Source: Colletotrichum lupini (Eukaryota > Ascomycota > Sordariomycetes > Glomerellales > Glomerellaceae). Taken from it: a stretch of 64,000 bases of DNA. Made by a program: the position numbers and the translations under genes. This document shows positions 23,312 to 33,889 of the stretch, one piece after another (position 1 is the first letter of the stretch; each line of letters opens with the position of its first letter). The DNA is taken from the NCBI RefSeq assembly GCF_023278565.1, contig NC_064676.1, positions 6,448,001 through 6,512,000 on the forward strand, read 5' to 3'. A model generated the notes under the pieces. It was not told the DNA's origin, ran no database searches, and saw nothing but the letters and a program-made list of their open reading frames with translations.

Positions 23312-24033
23312 ATATTTATATTGTGAGTAATTGTTTTCGTATTGCCAGATCATGAAGCTAAATGCTGGATGTGCTGTGATAAAGCAAGAACTGAATAACG
23401 AGACATTTGTGTGAAAGTCTCTATCGTATCATTTCGGACAGATTGAGATGAAGCGCTTCCATCAATCAAGATAGATAACTCAACCACTAAGCCAATTTCA
23501 ACTAACATGGAGTATTTGGAAAATCACGTCAGCTTATATTGCCAATATTTCCGCTTTGGATTGACTTAAATATACTTGTGAAACAGCAGGGCTGGGGAAA
23601 TCATGTCCGAGTTTGGTTTGTTATCGAAGCTGTAAAGTTCTTGAATAGGGACAGGTTTTATTAAACTCGTCAGCCAATAGAGGGAGAACCCAGAAAAAGT
23701 TGTCATTTGGTCTCAAACTGAGACGCACGTAACCGTAAAAGTTTATATCTTGAAGCCCATTTGTCACTCACTAGGCAATTGAGGGCTTTGGGATGCCTTT
23801 AAAGGGAGCGAGAATGCATGTAATTATTTCGCTGAGGTGTCATTTACGATCACATCATCTGATCGAAAAATGGACTCCCTGTATGCAATATCTCTTTCTC
23901 AGTTATTGTCACTACCTAATATCCCCGCGTCCGAGACAAAACCCTCTCTAAGCTGGTTCCTTGCCAGATAACAGACCAATTGAGGCGCAGGTAACACTCA
24001 CACGGCCCTCAAAGTGAAATTTTGGGTTTGCCT
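23312..24033. other. Intergenic, no gene seen
   Basis: About 720 bp, slightly AT-rich, without repeats or supported frames. Confidence 0.5.
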
Positions 24034-24234
24034 CTAGCATTTGCCTGTGTAGCAAGAAGTAGCGCCACAGCAAACGTTCTTGTGATTAGAGCAGGTGCAA
24101 GACCAGATCTGGCGACTGACCAGCTCATTGACGACAGCTTCTGTCTGAGCCTCAAGAGCTTCAGCAGTCTCAAAAGCTGGCGCTGCCATGGCGAGAGCGG
24201 CTAAGAGGCCGACGACGGTGGCGGAGAGCTTCAT
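24034..24234 (-). CDS. Small secreted cysteine-rich peptide precursor, 66 aa
   Basis: Single exon from ATG at 24234 to TAG at 24034-24036. Residues 1-20 form a textbook signal peptide (M-K-L-S-A-T-V-V-G-L-L-A-A-L-A-M-A-A-P-A). Residues 21-42 are an acidic spacer rich in E, A and V, ending in L-V-S-R, a possible processing site. The last 24 residues hold six cysteines in the order C-x-C-x6-C-C-x4-C-x4-C, consistent with three disulphides in a very compact fold. The layout (signal, acidic propeptide, cysteine core) is typical of fungal effector or antimicrobial-type peptides; no named family is claimed. A longer in-frame start about 15 codons upstream would bury the signal peptide, so the inner ATG was chosen. 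A TATA-like GCATAAATAAAG lies about 210 bp upstream on the same strand (near 24440). Confidence 0.72.
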   Translation of the reverse strand: MKLSATVVGLLAALAMAAPAFETAEALEAQTEAVVNELVSRQIWSCTCSNHKNVCCGATSCYTGKC

Positions 24235-25872
24235 TGTAAGATTTTGGATAGATCTAAATGTGACGGCAGTAGGCGTCAATGATACATGTCGCTATCAGAG
24301 ATTCATGGAAGTTGAGCGGTGACATATTTACCTAGTTGAGAATGGATTTTGTGAAGTTTGCTTAAATTGCTCTGACTGATTTCGAATTCGAGGTTGTTGG
24401 TGATGAGAACGTGGGATAGAGGCGGGTGAAGGAGGGCTTTATTTATGCTTTTCAAGGGAGCCGACTGTCCACGTATCCTCGGGATCAGTTTACCACAAGT
24501 CGAAACTATCCACAACACATCCACCCAAGATCTCATTTCAAAAGCAGGAAGGTGTTTCGGCACAAAATCCGTTTGATTCCTAGCGCAGTGGCATGGAAGC
24601 ACAGCAGCTCCCACATATCAATTAATTCAATACGTTTGCTACGTTGACGGGAATCCGGGCAAAATAGCCGTGAGCGGCACTATACAGTCATACTTAGCAG
24701 ATCAAAAGTCCTTGCAACGATAAGTTGCATAATATGATAGCTGCATCCGAGAACTCAGCATAGGAAAGTGCAAAAACGGGCTTCCCATGAACTCAATAGG
24801 CATTATGTCACAACATTGTTTTCAGCCCGTGTCAGCCATTTTCACGAGTCCCTAGAAAGAGTCTAGTTTCTTTCAAACCTCATTAATGTGTGATAAATGT
24901 GTCCAAGATCGAAAGCAAATATCTAGAAAGAACTGAGGATAAGTACCGTACCTAAGGACATAATCAGGCCGCTGAAAACTTGATTCACATCCCAGACTCC
25001 TATAACCTCTGGGAGTACGAGTTGTCATGGTTGAAGTCTAAAGTCTGAGGAGTTTCTCCAAAGTCAGTTTGCTCCGTTGCGCCTGAAGGATTATGATCAC
25101 CAATCTTTGCATGGAGAATTAGGCTCCGAAGGATTCGATTGCATCAAATTCGTACCTTATTGAGCCAAGCACTGAAGGATTTGTCTAGCGAGAAGCCCTG
25201 GCTGGCTGTGTCTGCGTTGTGCATGCAGAAGGATCAGCCAATGCCTGCTGGGCATGCCTCGCTTGAGTCCTGAGTTGCCTGATGTTGACAGAAAGGAGTA
25301 AATGTTGCATTTGAGTCCAAAAATGACGACTCTAATGAGAAAAGCCCCGGCCTGAGGACCTTTGACAACTATCTGGAAGGTTGATTAGCGCTCAATGAGG
25401 GAATGCTCGCGAAGTATCGAGTACAATACTACTGCTACACATTTGGAGGAATTTCCAACTCGAGCGCGACGAGAGATTCCATTCAATGCAGTGATTTTCA
25501 CGTCATAAGGCACGAGGTGCTTTGGTATTTACGGCTTGACACTGAGTCCCCAGCTTAGGTATGTTGCAAGTCGTATTTATCACCTGATTTCTATCATATT
25601 TTCCACATCTGTCTTCGGCGCATCCTCCCGACGCCCGACTACAGTGATGGCCGACAGCTAAGCTGCCAGCACGAGGTTCAGCAAATTTCAGTGGAAAACG
25701 CACGGTGCATGTTTTGAATAATCACACAAGCATTGGGATGTTATGCATACTTCGAAGATGGAAGAACTTTTGAGTCTGTGGTCTTCAAACAACATTGATG
25801 GAGTTAACTTAATCGCTGCAAGAGCTCGTAATGCATTGACAAATTACACCGGCCGTACAAGCACAATGTACC
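24235..25872. other. Gene-poor stretch upstream of the peptide gene and downstream of the cluster regulator
   Basis: Apart from the TATA-like sequence near 24440 belonging to the peptide gene, I see no gene, RNA or repeat. Short frames at 25503-25703 and 25743-25979 have no features. Confidence 0.5.
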
Positions 25873-28191
25873 TCATGACTGTGGCCACTGTTCCGTACCA
25901 TCCGGAAAATGCCCATCTGTGCCTAGCATCCCCCAGAGATGTTCCAGCCGAACACCCCCAAACAAGTCCGTATTGCTGATCTCGGTAAACATACCCGACA
26001 AATCCGGAAGCTCAAGGTCCATCAGGTCAATATCTGGATCCACATTGACCTCGCCAACCTCCCTCGCTGGTGTCTGTGCAGTCTGCCAGGGTTCTGTTGT
26101 CGTTGTGTTCAATGAAGCTCGGTTCTGACGATGACCAGATACGATCTCTGACATGTTGGATTGCAAAACGGAGCACGCTTGGATGAACCGGGGGTTCTGT
26201 GTGACCTTTGTGTACTGCTCCTCCGCATACTGAGCTGCTATGCCCAGAAGCTCCAAGTCGGACCGGGCAAGCCGCGAGCTGGGTTGTTTGAGGATGTGGA
26301 GAGCGAGAGCTACTGCAGACATGAGAGGCTGGGTCATTGTGAAAATCATGGACTCTGATCGGTTGTGATGAGACTGAGCGAACATGCCGCCGTTACCGCC
26401 GCGCGGCGCAGGGGTTGCGTCGTCTGCGATTTCGCCAATGAGTCTGGCCATCGCTCTCGCCGACCCAATGCAGATCTCTGCGCCTCGTCTGAGTCTTGTG
26501 AGTTCGACGGATGACAGTGCCCCCGAGTCTGCTTGTGTGTTGATATGTGTTCGATACATCGACTCTGGGAAAACCAAGGCGGCCCGGTGGAGAGATATGA
26601 GGGCATGGTGGTAGTGGATAGCGAGGAAAATGGCAAAGTGCTGATGTCCCGTGTCACACAGGTCCGCATTTCCACTATTAGGACCTGGAGGGCGTATCTC
26701 GGTTGGTAACGACTGGGCCCATTCCGTTAGTGCCGTATCTAGACGGACCGTGTCACCGAGAAGGATTCGTGATGTCTGGGATTGCCCGGAGCGCCGGTAA
26801 ATGTGAGCGCTTATACTGCTGATAATGCGTGATAATGACGCCCAAGGTTGGAAGTAGTCAATAGTATGTCGATCACCCTGGGCTTCAGGGCTCGATGTCG
26901 ATAATGTCGAGGGTGCTGGAACTGGAACTGGGTCCGGCAACTTTTGGTCACAGTCCGAATCGTGGATCGCACTTGGACGGCCGGTCTCAAGCTCCATCAG
27001 CTTTTCGAGGGTATAGCATACCCACCAAACTTGAGTGTTCAGTTTCCGGTTCGCTTGGTAGCCTGGCGAAGCTGCAGAATCTCCAGTATCTGGCGGGTTG
27101 CGGGAGTGCCGTGTTGAAGCATGTCGGTGAAGGCCAATGGAATGGGCAATGCGGATAGCTTGCCCAAGAGTCTGCCATCCTTGGCCCTCTTTGCTACGAC
27201 CACGCAGTGCTATGGATAGGAGTAGTAGAGCTTGTACCGAAGCCAAGTATGGCGTGGATATCACATGCGCTAAGAGGCTGTACGCGGCAGTGAGGTAGTG
27301 AGTCCCAATCTCGGCCAACGTTCCGGTCTCTTCATCTGCACCGATGCAAATAATGCAGTAAATGGAGACGAGGAGTGGAACTTGGGATGACTCGATGGAA
27401 TTTTGTAGTGATCCGGACGCATCGGCGTCTTGAAGTGTCGTAAGTCTTCCTAATTCCGAGCGGATAGTCGGCTCGTCAAAGACAGGGAAAAGAGGGTGAA
27501 TCCTCTTCATGTAAACATCTAGGTAGGCATCGAGGGTGGGAAGTGGAGGCAGAGGGGGGAGTTGAAACGATAAAGGCAATTGGAACTCCTCAACGTGGTG
27601 CATGCCGAATCGGAAGTAGGGCGATAATGGCCGAAGACCGCGTTTGCGGAAGAAAAGATCGGCAAACATCGTCAGAGACTGTACACTACTACCACCCATG
27701 AACTTTAGCCGATGTGGACTCTCATCAGTGTTGAGCGTCATGTCGGGGTTCAGATCCGCATGCTCATGAGGACTGTGATTTTCTCGCGCATTGGCACGAT
27801 ATGCCTCCGCGACCCATGAAAGCTTTCGTAATGCCGCATCTTCGGCTTCGAAGCCGTCATCGTACGCCGGCGATAGGTACTGCCGCGGGCGCGGAGAGAC
27901 GGCGCGAAGAGGATCTCGAGGTGTCTCGGAAACCCCCTGCACACTGCCGCCGCCCTGACTTTGTGTGATGGCGCTCTTGGCCGCCCATTTCCGTACGGCG
28001 TGCTGGTTCGGATTTCTGGGGTTTGTGGTCTGGCATTCATCGCCGCGGAGGATGCAGTTGTGGCATTTTGGAGTCTGTGCATCGCACCGGACCTTTCTTT
28101 TGCGACATTGATTGCAGGCCAGAGACAGTCGGATGCGCTTCGGTTGGGAACTTTGCGGCTGCTCGCCCGAGCTGGATACGGAGTCGGGCAT
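25873..28191 (-). CDS. Zn2Cys6 transcription factor with fungal-specific regulatory domain (probable cluster regulator)
   Basis: A 772-aa nuclear regulator on one exon. Cysteines C26-N-Q-C29-x6-C36-x6-C43-H-N-C46-x6-C53 form the Zn2Cys6 cluster, with basic R-K-R-K-V-R between C29 and C36 and a preceding P-K-R-I-R-L nuclear-localisation-like patch. A linker follows, then a fungal-trans type middle homology region beginning near V-Y-M-K-R-I-H-P-L-F-P-V-F-D-E, with W-W-V-C-Y-T-L-E-K and R-P-S-A-I-H-D further on, and an acidic C-terminus (D-P-D-I-D-L-M-D-L-E-L-P-D-L) able to act as an activation domain. It sits at the edge of a six-gene group of oxygenases, hydrolase and transporter, and is likely its local activator. 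CGG-rich direct repeats (CGGTTCGG) in three neighbouring intergenic regions fit this class of DNA-binding domain. Intact. Confidence 0.9.
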   Translation of the reverse strand: MPDSVSSSGEQPQSSQPKRIRLSLACNQCRKRKVRCDAQTPKCHNCILRGDECQTTNPRNPNQHAVRKWAAKSAITQSQGGGSVQGVSETPRDPLRAVSPRPRQYLSPAYDDGFEAEDAALRKLSWVAEAYRANARENHSPHEHADLNPDMTLNTDESPHRLKFMGGSSVQSLTMFADLFFRKRGLRPLSPYFRFGMHHVEEFQLPLSFQLPPLPPLPTLDAYLDVYMKRIHPLFPVFDEPTIRSELGRLTTLQDADASGSLQNSIESSQVPLLVSIYCIICIGADEETGTLAEIGTHYLTAAYSLLAHVISTPYLASVQALLLLSIALRGRSKEGQGWQTLGQAIRIAHSIGLHRHASTRHSRNPPDTGDSAASPGYQANRKLNTQVWWVCYTLEKLMELETGRPSAIHDSDCDQKLPDPVPVPAPSTLSTSSPEAQGDRHTIDYFQPWASLSRIISSISAHIYRRSGQSQTSRILLGDTVRLDTALTEWAQSLPTEIRPPGPNSGNADLCDTGHQHFAIFLAIHYHHALISLHRAALVFPESMYRTHINTQADSGALSSVELTRLRRGAEICIGSARAMARLIGEIADDATPAPRGGNGGMFAQSHHNRSESMIFTMTQPLMSAVALALHILKQPSSRLARSDLELLGIAAQYAEEQYTKVTQNPRFIQACSVLQSNMSEIVSGHRQNRASLNTTTTEPWQTAQTPAREVGEVNVDPDIDLMDLELPDLSGMFTEISNTDLFGGVRLEHLWGMLGTDGHFPDGTEQWPQS

Positions 28192-29066
28192 GGCTGCTGA
28201 CGGAAGGTGAAAGAGCAGAGGTTTTCGGTTGGGAGATCCGGACGGAGAGCCAGTCTTCTCCTCGGTCGAGGCCCGGAGGTCTTCAACGGCAAGGTATATA
28301 CTGGAGACCCCTCACAAAGGGTCCTGTGTCACTTGAAAAAAACAGATGGGTTGCATTCGACAAGAAAAGGGATACGTGTGCCGGTTAGTTTATCTTGCAT
28401 TTCCCCACGCGCGTCTGACCCGAGCGTGGGGCGCACTTGACGCTTCCCCATGCCGGTTCTGAACCTACTAGTGCCAATTCAGACCGCAGTCAAGGGAAAC
28501 CCCGCGTTGGGAATCCGGGGGCGGGGGACTGCGGCATTGTGCCTCGGGAAGAAAGACCACTCAATACACTGCCATTTGTAATGCCAGCTCAAGTTCTGCT
28601 TCATTGCTGCCAGAGCTGCGGATACCTCAAACTACGTTTCAGTTAGTAAGATGTGGGTATGTAAAATCCAGTTTAAGCTATTTCCTCACGCGGGCTACGA
28701 TCCGACTGGCCGATGAAGCCGTACCCAGAAGCCAAGAGTCACACATACCTATCTATAAACTACTGACCTCACGCCTGCTGTCTAATCGATGAATATCGAG
28801 AAAGAAGCAGGAGTTCTCTGGTCTGGACATGCAAGTCAAATTCGGCCATCGAAACTGCGGTGCAGAAGAGATCATTGACGCTTGACTTAGTACTTGCTTA
28901 ATTATCGGTTGGTGAGTTAAAGATCTGGTTCTACGGAGATGGTGGGAATCTTTGCAGGATCTTAAGTTGGCAAAATTATTGGAAAAGCAAACCAATTGCA
29001 TACGAAATCGTAAATTCGAAATCATAGAATAGCATGTTCTCTTAAATGAGGCTAAGGCCTGGACTA
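28192..29066. other. Intergenic between cluster regulator and PhyH dioxygenase 1
   Basis: About 875 bp holding the promoter of the regulator (minus) and the 3' end of the dioxygenase (minus). No CGGTTCGG was found here, only a weak CGGTTCTG near 28452. No gene supported. Confidence 0.5.
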
Positions 29067-30214
29067 TCAATATGCCTTCACCGCCGCCAATTGCAACAGC
29101 CTGTCCGTCACAATAGGCTTCTCCAGAGGTTCCTCGCGCTCTTGTGGGTCAAGAACCCCGTCCCTCTTTGCCTTTCCTTGGGGATGGATGTTTGTGTGCG
29201 GCCAGTGCGTGGTACCTCCCCATGAACGGAAAATGTCCGCTTTCTCCTTCAATGCCTGTGGGTCGGCGAATTTGACGGGCGTGAAGCAGACGTACTGCGC
29301 GTGTCTGATTTGAGTTCCCGTGGGATGTTTGGCGTAATGCATCGATCTTGACACGGTCAACATGAAGGGTTCCTCAACACTGGAAACAGGTGCTGTAGAG
29401 ATGTAAACATACCGTGAATCCCAGAGCACCAGGTCGCCTGGCTCAAGGTTGGGTTTGATGAGGCGACACCCACGATCCTCGAACCACTTGACATCCTCTT
29501 CCTTGAAAATAAACAGGTCACGATAATTCGCTTCGGGAGGTGGGGCGTCTTCATGGTTTGCCATTTCTCTTGTCTCCTTGAAAAATTGATCGTAGAGCTT
29601 GGCGGAGCCATCCATCAGGATGAGGCCGCCATCGTCATCCCCATTAGGGGCGAAGTTGAGAAGACCTTGGATGCACTGAAGGCCCTTCCTCTTGGGATCC
29701 TGGTCTGGAATTCCTCTCTTAGAGAACGAAGTGATTGGGTGGTCTGCAGGTAGACTTACCACAGTGGGGCCATGAAGACCACTTCAAGTCCTTCTGGCGA
29801 GGAAGCGTAATGTTGAACATGTCAAAACTGACCAGCAACTCCTCTGTCTCCCAGATATGAATGAATGGGTTCATCACTCCAGGCTCCCTATCAAAAGTTC
29901 AGCTCACATAACACGAGTCCATGGACCGGTGCCACTCACATTCTTGCTTCCCACGCGAATCGCTCATGTGGGGCGCAGTAGGACCCGTACATGCCACCCT
30001 TGAACGAGACGGGGAGGTGCTCAGAGGTCCACGTATCTTCGTTTTTCGGATCGAATCCACGATTGAAAGACTTGAGCCATTCGACCTGCTTTGATTTGTA
30101 ATACTCAGCTCGTTCAGGAGTAATAGCGTTCTTAATGATGGCGTAGCCATGTTCGAAGAAGAAGTCGCGCCAATCGCCGTAGTTTGACTTCGGGGTTAAG
30201 AGGCTCTCCGACAT
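29067..30214 (-). CDS. PhyH-type 2-oxoglutarate/Fe(II) dioxygenase 1
   Basis: Phytanoyl-CoA-dioxygenase-like enzyme, 324 aa; substrate unknown. Four exons: complement(29067..29346, 29413..29704, 29760..29887, 29940..30214), with introns of 66, 55 and 52 bp. Splicing is supported by family motifs: exon 2 to 3 gives W-P-H133-C-D135-Q-D-P (metal ligands), and exon 3 to 4 gives W-D-S-R-S-M-H235-Y, the distal histidine. Left unspliced, the third intron would replace that histidine by an in-frame insertion. A shared block (G-L-Q-C-I-Q-G-L-L-N, D-D-D-G-G-L-I-L) and the tail T-T-H-W-P-H-T-N match PhyH dioxygenase 2 at 36964-38111, so the two are paralogues. It is divergent from the hydrolase at 31458, with a MITE and CGGTTCGG repeats in the shared promoter. 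Intact. Confidence 0.85.
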
Positions 30215-30507
30215 GATTGATGTTCAAGAGTGAATAATCTGTCAGATTGGTAGTGCGTTTACTATGACAATTTAAGAAGGTGTAATCACGTAGTCCGGTC
30301 TATTGAAGAAGATGCAGTGAATCTGGATTATCCTGTCATCTTCTCTTTGACTTTATGTCTCCTCTCTTTCCTGCCAACAAGTAGAGATCTCAATCGTGAA
30401 CTCGTGAAGCTATCCTGAGACCGCAATTCAGGCTTCCCCGCACAATCACGTCCCTGAATCAATCTCTCCTGTATGAGAGTGCATTCCCTCGGGCTTCATC
30501 CTAGGCC

Positions 30508-30590
30508 CGGTTCGGTCATCCGTTTGACCCTTGGCTGATGAGACAGCTATTGTGGCCGCGGACTCCTCGGTTCGGTTCGGTTCGGTTCGG
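30508..30590. promoter_or_regulatory. CGG-triplet array upstream of PhyH dioxygenase 1
   Basis: One CGGTTCGG lies at 30508-30515, and at 30568-30590 a perfect (CGGTT)4CGG run provides five CGG triplets at 5-bp spacing. The position is about 295-375 bp upstream of the dioxygenase start. CGG direct repeats are a known target type of Zn2Cys6 regulators. The link to the regulator at 25873 is inference. Confidence 0.5.
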
Positions 30591-30657
30591 ACCAGCTCTC
30601 TGGGCTCCTCTTCTCCGCAATTTCGTAGCAACGGCGGGGCCGGCTGCCCCTCGATCT

Positions 30658-31175
30658 GAGTACGGCTATTCCGCACCCACATGAAGGCTATCCCGCACCC
30701 ATACTAGGCCTACTCAAGCAAATAGTGGGCTGCACGTGACTGCACCGCCGCAGCAGCCACATTGAGCGCGCGCCTTCCCATTGTTTCTATTTTGACGCGT
30801 CTTTTCTGTCCAACACCTCCTTTTTCAGTCACTTTTGAAGCAGGATAAGTACCTTTTTGAGCACCAAAATATGAGCTCTAGAGAAGTATTTCCCCTGAGC
30901 AAAGACTGGCTTCTGAAGTCGTGGTTCTGACTCCGAAAAGCGCGCATAGGCGGCATTATAAAAGAGGGCAAAGTGGAAGGTGCAGCAGGCAGTGGAAGGT
31001 GCAGCAGGCAGTGGAAGGTGCGCCTTCCAATCCTCTCGAAACTGCCGGAATAATAGAAATTCCGGGTCAAATGTGGCTGCTGCGGCGGTGCAGTCACGTG
31101 CAGCCCACTATTTGCTTGAGTAGGCCTAGTATGGGTGCGGGATAGCCTTCATGTGGGTGCGGAATAACCGTACTC
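30658..31175. mobile_element. 518-bp MITE with 106-bp terminal inverted repeats, recent
   Basis: The arms 30658-30763 and 31070-31175 are reverse complements with a single mismatch (at 30666). The ends read GAGTACGG...CCGTACTC. The flanks carry a direct duplication, CTCGATCT (30650-30657 and 31176-31183); one more matching C on the left makes 8 or 9 bp ambiguous. That points to hAT-like (8 bp) or Mutator-like (9 bp) mobilisation. There is no coding capacity. A 19-bp unit (AGTGGAAGGTGCAGCAGGC) is repeated in tandem 2.6 times at 30972-31021. No RIP bias is seen. It sits in the shared promoter of the dioxygenase and the hydrolase. Confidence 0.85.
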
Positions 31176-31457
31176 CTCGATCTTGGCTGAATCTGGTGCG
31201 GCGCACTCCTCGCCCCACAGAATCGTGCATGTCCGCCTGGGGAAGCCCGCTCCGGGCAGAATTAGACCGAGGCACTCAAACTATGGAACTTGAGCCTCGC
31301 GACAACGCGATGTTCTGGTAAAGCCATTGAATCATCAGACGCGTTCCATAAGAAGAACTTTGTTTGCATGTTCAGTGATATGACGAACTCGTGATGCCCC
31401 TTTGCCTCACCGTATCTCAATTATTCAGTCCCAATTGTCAAGTCGCCAGATTCAGCC

Positions 31458-33284
31458 ATGCCTCTTCCCATCCAGATTGCGTATAAGCCCATCGGTAAGC
31501 CTGAGATCGGCACCAACAACTACCAAGGCTTCACCCCAGGTCGGGCCGAAGTCCTGCCTAAAGGTTGGAACGGCTACAATGCAAAGCCCCTTGAGAGCGA
31601 CATTCGAATCGATCACGATGTCGAGATCAAAGTTAGAGACGGGTGTAGACTCTACATTGACGTATACCGCCCAGCGGACAGCACCGAGAAGATCCCCGCC
31701 ATTGTTGGCTGGTCACCCTACGGCAAAAAGTACAGCGCACTTACCATGCTCCCGATGACGCCATGGTCCTGCTGCGTGAAGAAGAGCGACCTCAGCGGCC
31801 TGGAGAAGTTTGAGGGTCTCGATCCGCAGCGGTGGTGCCCCAAGGGGTACGCGATCATAAGCGTCGATAGCAGAGGCGCTGGCAACAGCGACGGTCAAGT
31901 CCCAATTATGGGTTTGCAGGATGCCGAGGACGCTTACGATGTTATCGAGGCTATTGCAAAGTTCGACTGGTGCAACGGAAGCGTTGGTATGGCGGGCAAC
32001 TCTGCGCTTGCTATTGCTCAATGGCATGTCGCTGCTCTGAACCCTCCATCCCTCAAAGCCATTGCACCATGGGAGGCGAGTGGTGATCTATTCCGCGAGC
32101 AGTTCGTCCGGGGTGGCATTTTCTCCATGAGCAACTTCGATCTTATCACCAGTCTCATCATCAAAGGCAACTCAGGTGTAGAGGACTTTGCGGAAATGTA
32201 CCGCAGAAGTTCCCTCTCAAATATCTGGTGGGAGGACAAGCGTGCAAACATGAAGGCAATTAAGATCCCGGCCTACATCTCCGGGTCAGACTTTAGTTCT
32301 ATCCACACAATGGGTAGCATCAGAGGTTTTATGGAACTGGATACTTCCGACAAATGGATACGATGGAGCGCGTGGCAGGAGTGGTTTGATCTGTACAGTG
32401 TGCCGGAAACAAACGAGGATTTGGCGGTAAGTCTCCCAGTCCTTTCCAATGCTCTTTGTCAGACATCATGCTAATCATCGCTTCAGAAATTCTTTGACAG
32501 ATATCTCAAGGGCATCGAAAACGACTGGGAGAAGACCCCCAAGGTGCGGTGGACATCATTGAAGTTCGGCGACCGAGAGCCAGAAAGCGACATCATTTTT
32601 GAAGACTTCCCTCCACCAAACACCGAATACAAGACCTTCTATCTCGATAACGAGAAACTGTCCGAGTCTGCTCCGTCGAACTCCTCAACAGTATCCTACA
32701 ACTCCGAAGATGGCAATTCGCTTGTCAAGTTTACATACACGTTTGACAAACCCTCACGACTCATTGGCATTCCGAAGGCAGTCTTGTACATGTCTTGTCC
32801 TTCACACGATGACATGAACGTCTTTGTCAACATCAGAAAACTCGATAAGAACGGGAACCCGATGATGCATCTCTGCTTCCCATTCTGGGCTGCACCAGTC
32901 AAGTCCATTCATGACATCCCTAAGAAGGAGCAGAGTAGCACAAATTTGAATCTCGGCTCGGTCGGTCAGCTGAGGGCCTCTCATCGAAACACTGATCCGG
33001 AGCGATCGATGCACCCTCAATTCCCTTTCCACCCCCACGACAGGGAAGACAAGGTCTCACCTGGCACCATTGTGGAGTTGGAGATCGGCATCTGGGCCAT
33101 GGGTGTAGACTATGAGGCGGGTGAATCTGTTCAGGTGCAGATTGGCGGTCAGTTTCCCTCCATTGCTGAGTACAAGGCATTTTCTACTGAGCGGCCGGAT
33201 TATGAGAGGAACAAGGGCAAGCATTTCATCCACTGTGGGCCAGAGTATCAGAGTCGCATTATCCTTCCTTCCATTCCGTCATAG
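31458..33284 (+). CDS. CocE/NonD-type (X-Pro dipeptidyl-peptidase S15-like) alpha/beta hydrolase
   Basis: Soluble hydrolase of 588 aa. Two exons, 31458..32426 and 32487..33284, with a 60-bp phase-0 intron (GTAAGT...CTTCAG). The family opening is visible: I-K-V-R-D-G-C-R-L-Y-I-D-V-Y-R-P (56-71), then I-I-S-V-D-S-R-G-A-G-N-S-D-G (133-146). The nucleophile elbow G-N-S182-A-L-A replaces the more common G-x-S-Y-x-G. The C-terminal third (from about 400) is the jelly-roll beta domain of this family, ending with P-D-Y-E-R-N-K-G-K-H-F-I-H. Members cleave esters, amides or acyl-amino bonds; the substrate here is unknown. No signal peptide, so cytosolic. It is divergent from PhyH dioxygenase 1, tail-to-tail with the MFS gene, and intact. 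Confidence 0.9.
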
Positions 33285-33889
33285 TCTTCTTATCGCTGGG
33301 TTATTGCAGCAGAACAGCAGATGTCATAATGGAGACCCGTGAAGTTCTGGATTTCTTTCGAGAGCCATCCTGAAACCCACATTCAAGTTCGAGTGACCCA
33401 CATCTAGCACTTCGTTCTTACGTAGTAGGGCTTCTTACCTTCCGATGAAGTAAAAGCATTGAATGCCATCGAAGTACGACTTTTCAAAAGAACCCAATAC
33501 TGTGAAAATGTTCGAAGTAACAGCACTGTCAAACTTTTGTGGCTTTGAGTTGCTGAAAACGTTACGACGTCGAGTGTCAGTAAGAGAGATTCGGATGGTC
33601 CCAAGTTTAATCCGAGTCTGCACGATTCTCTCCCTCCATACCCTTGATTTGTTCAGTCAAGAAAATAGACAAGCAGAGAGAGGCAAATAATTGTGGTAAA
33701 TATCACTCATCCTTGGTGAATGATTTAATCAGGTCTACTTTCAATTACTCCCAAATTACACATAAGCACCTGACTGTCATCCAACCTGCCGCCATCTTGA
33801 GGCCTAAGGTACACAACATGGCACCACTGCTGGGGACTTCAGGACTATTTCATCCACCCGAAGTTTCCAGCTGAAGGAGTTTAGCCATA
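33285..33889. other. Convergent intergenic space, no gene seen
   Basis: About 605 bp between the hydrolase stop and the MFS stop. Short frames on both strands have no features. Confidence 0.55.

Noticed and set aside
27750..28292. 180-codon minus-strand frame overlapping the cluster regulator N-terminus
   Set aside because: It overlaps the zinc cluster of the regulator in another frame and has biased arginine/proline composition typical of shadow frames.
29399..29425. Apparent loss of the distal iron-binding histidine in PhyH dioxygenase 1
   Set aside because: The odd residues come from reading through a 66-bp GTATGT...AAG intron. Splicing 29413 to 29346 restores D-S-R-S-M-H-Y.
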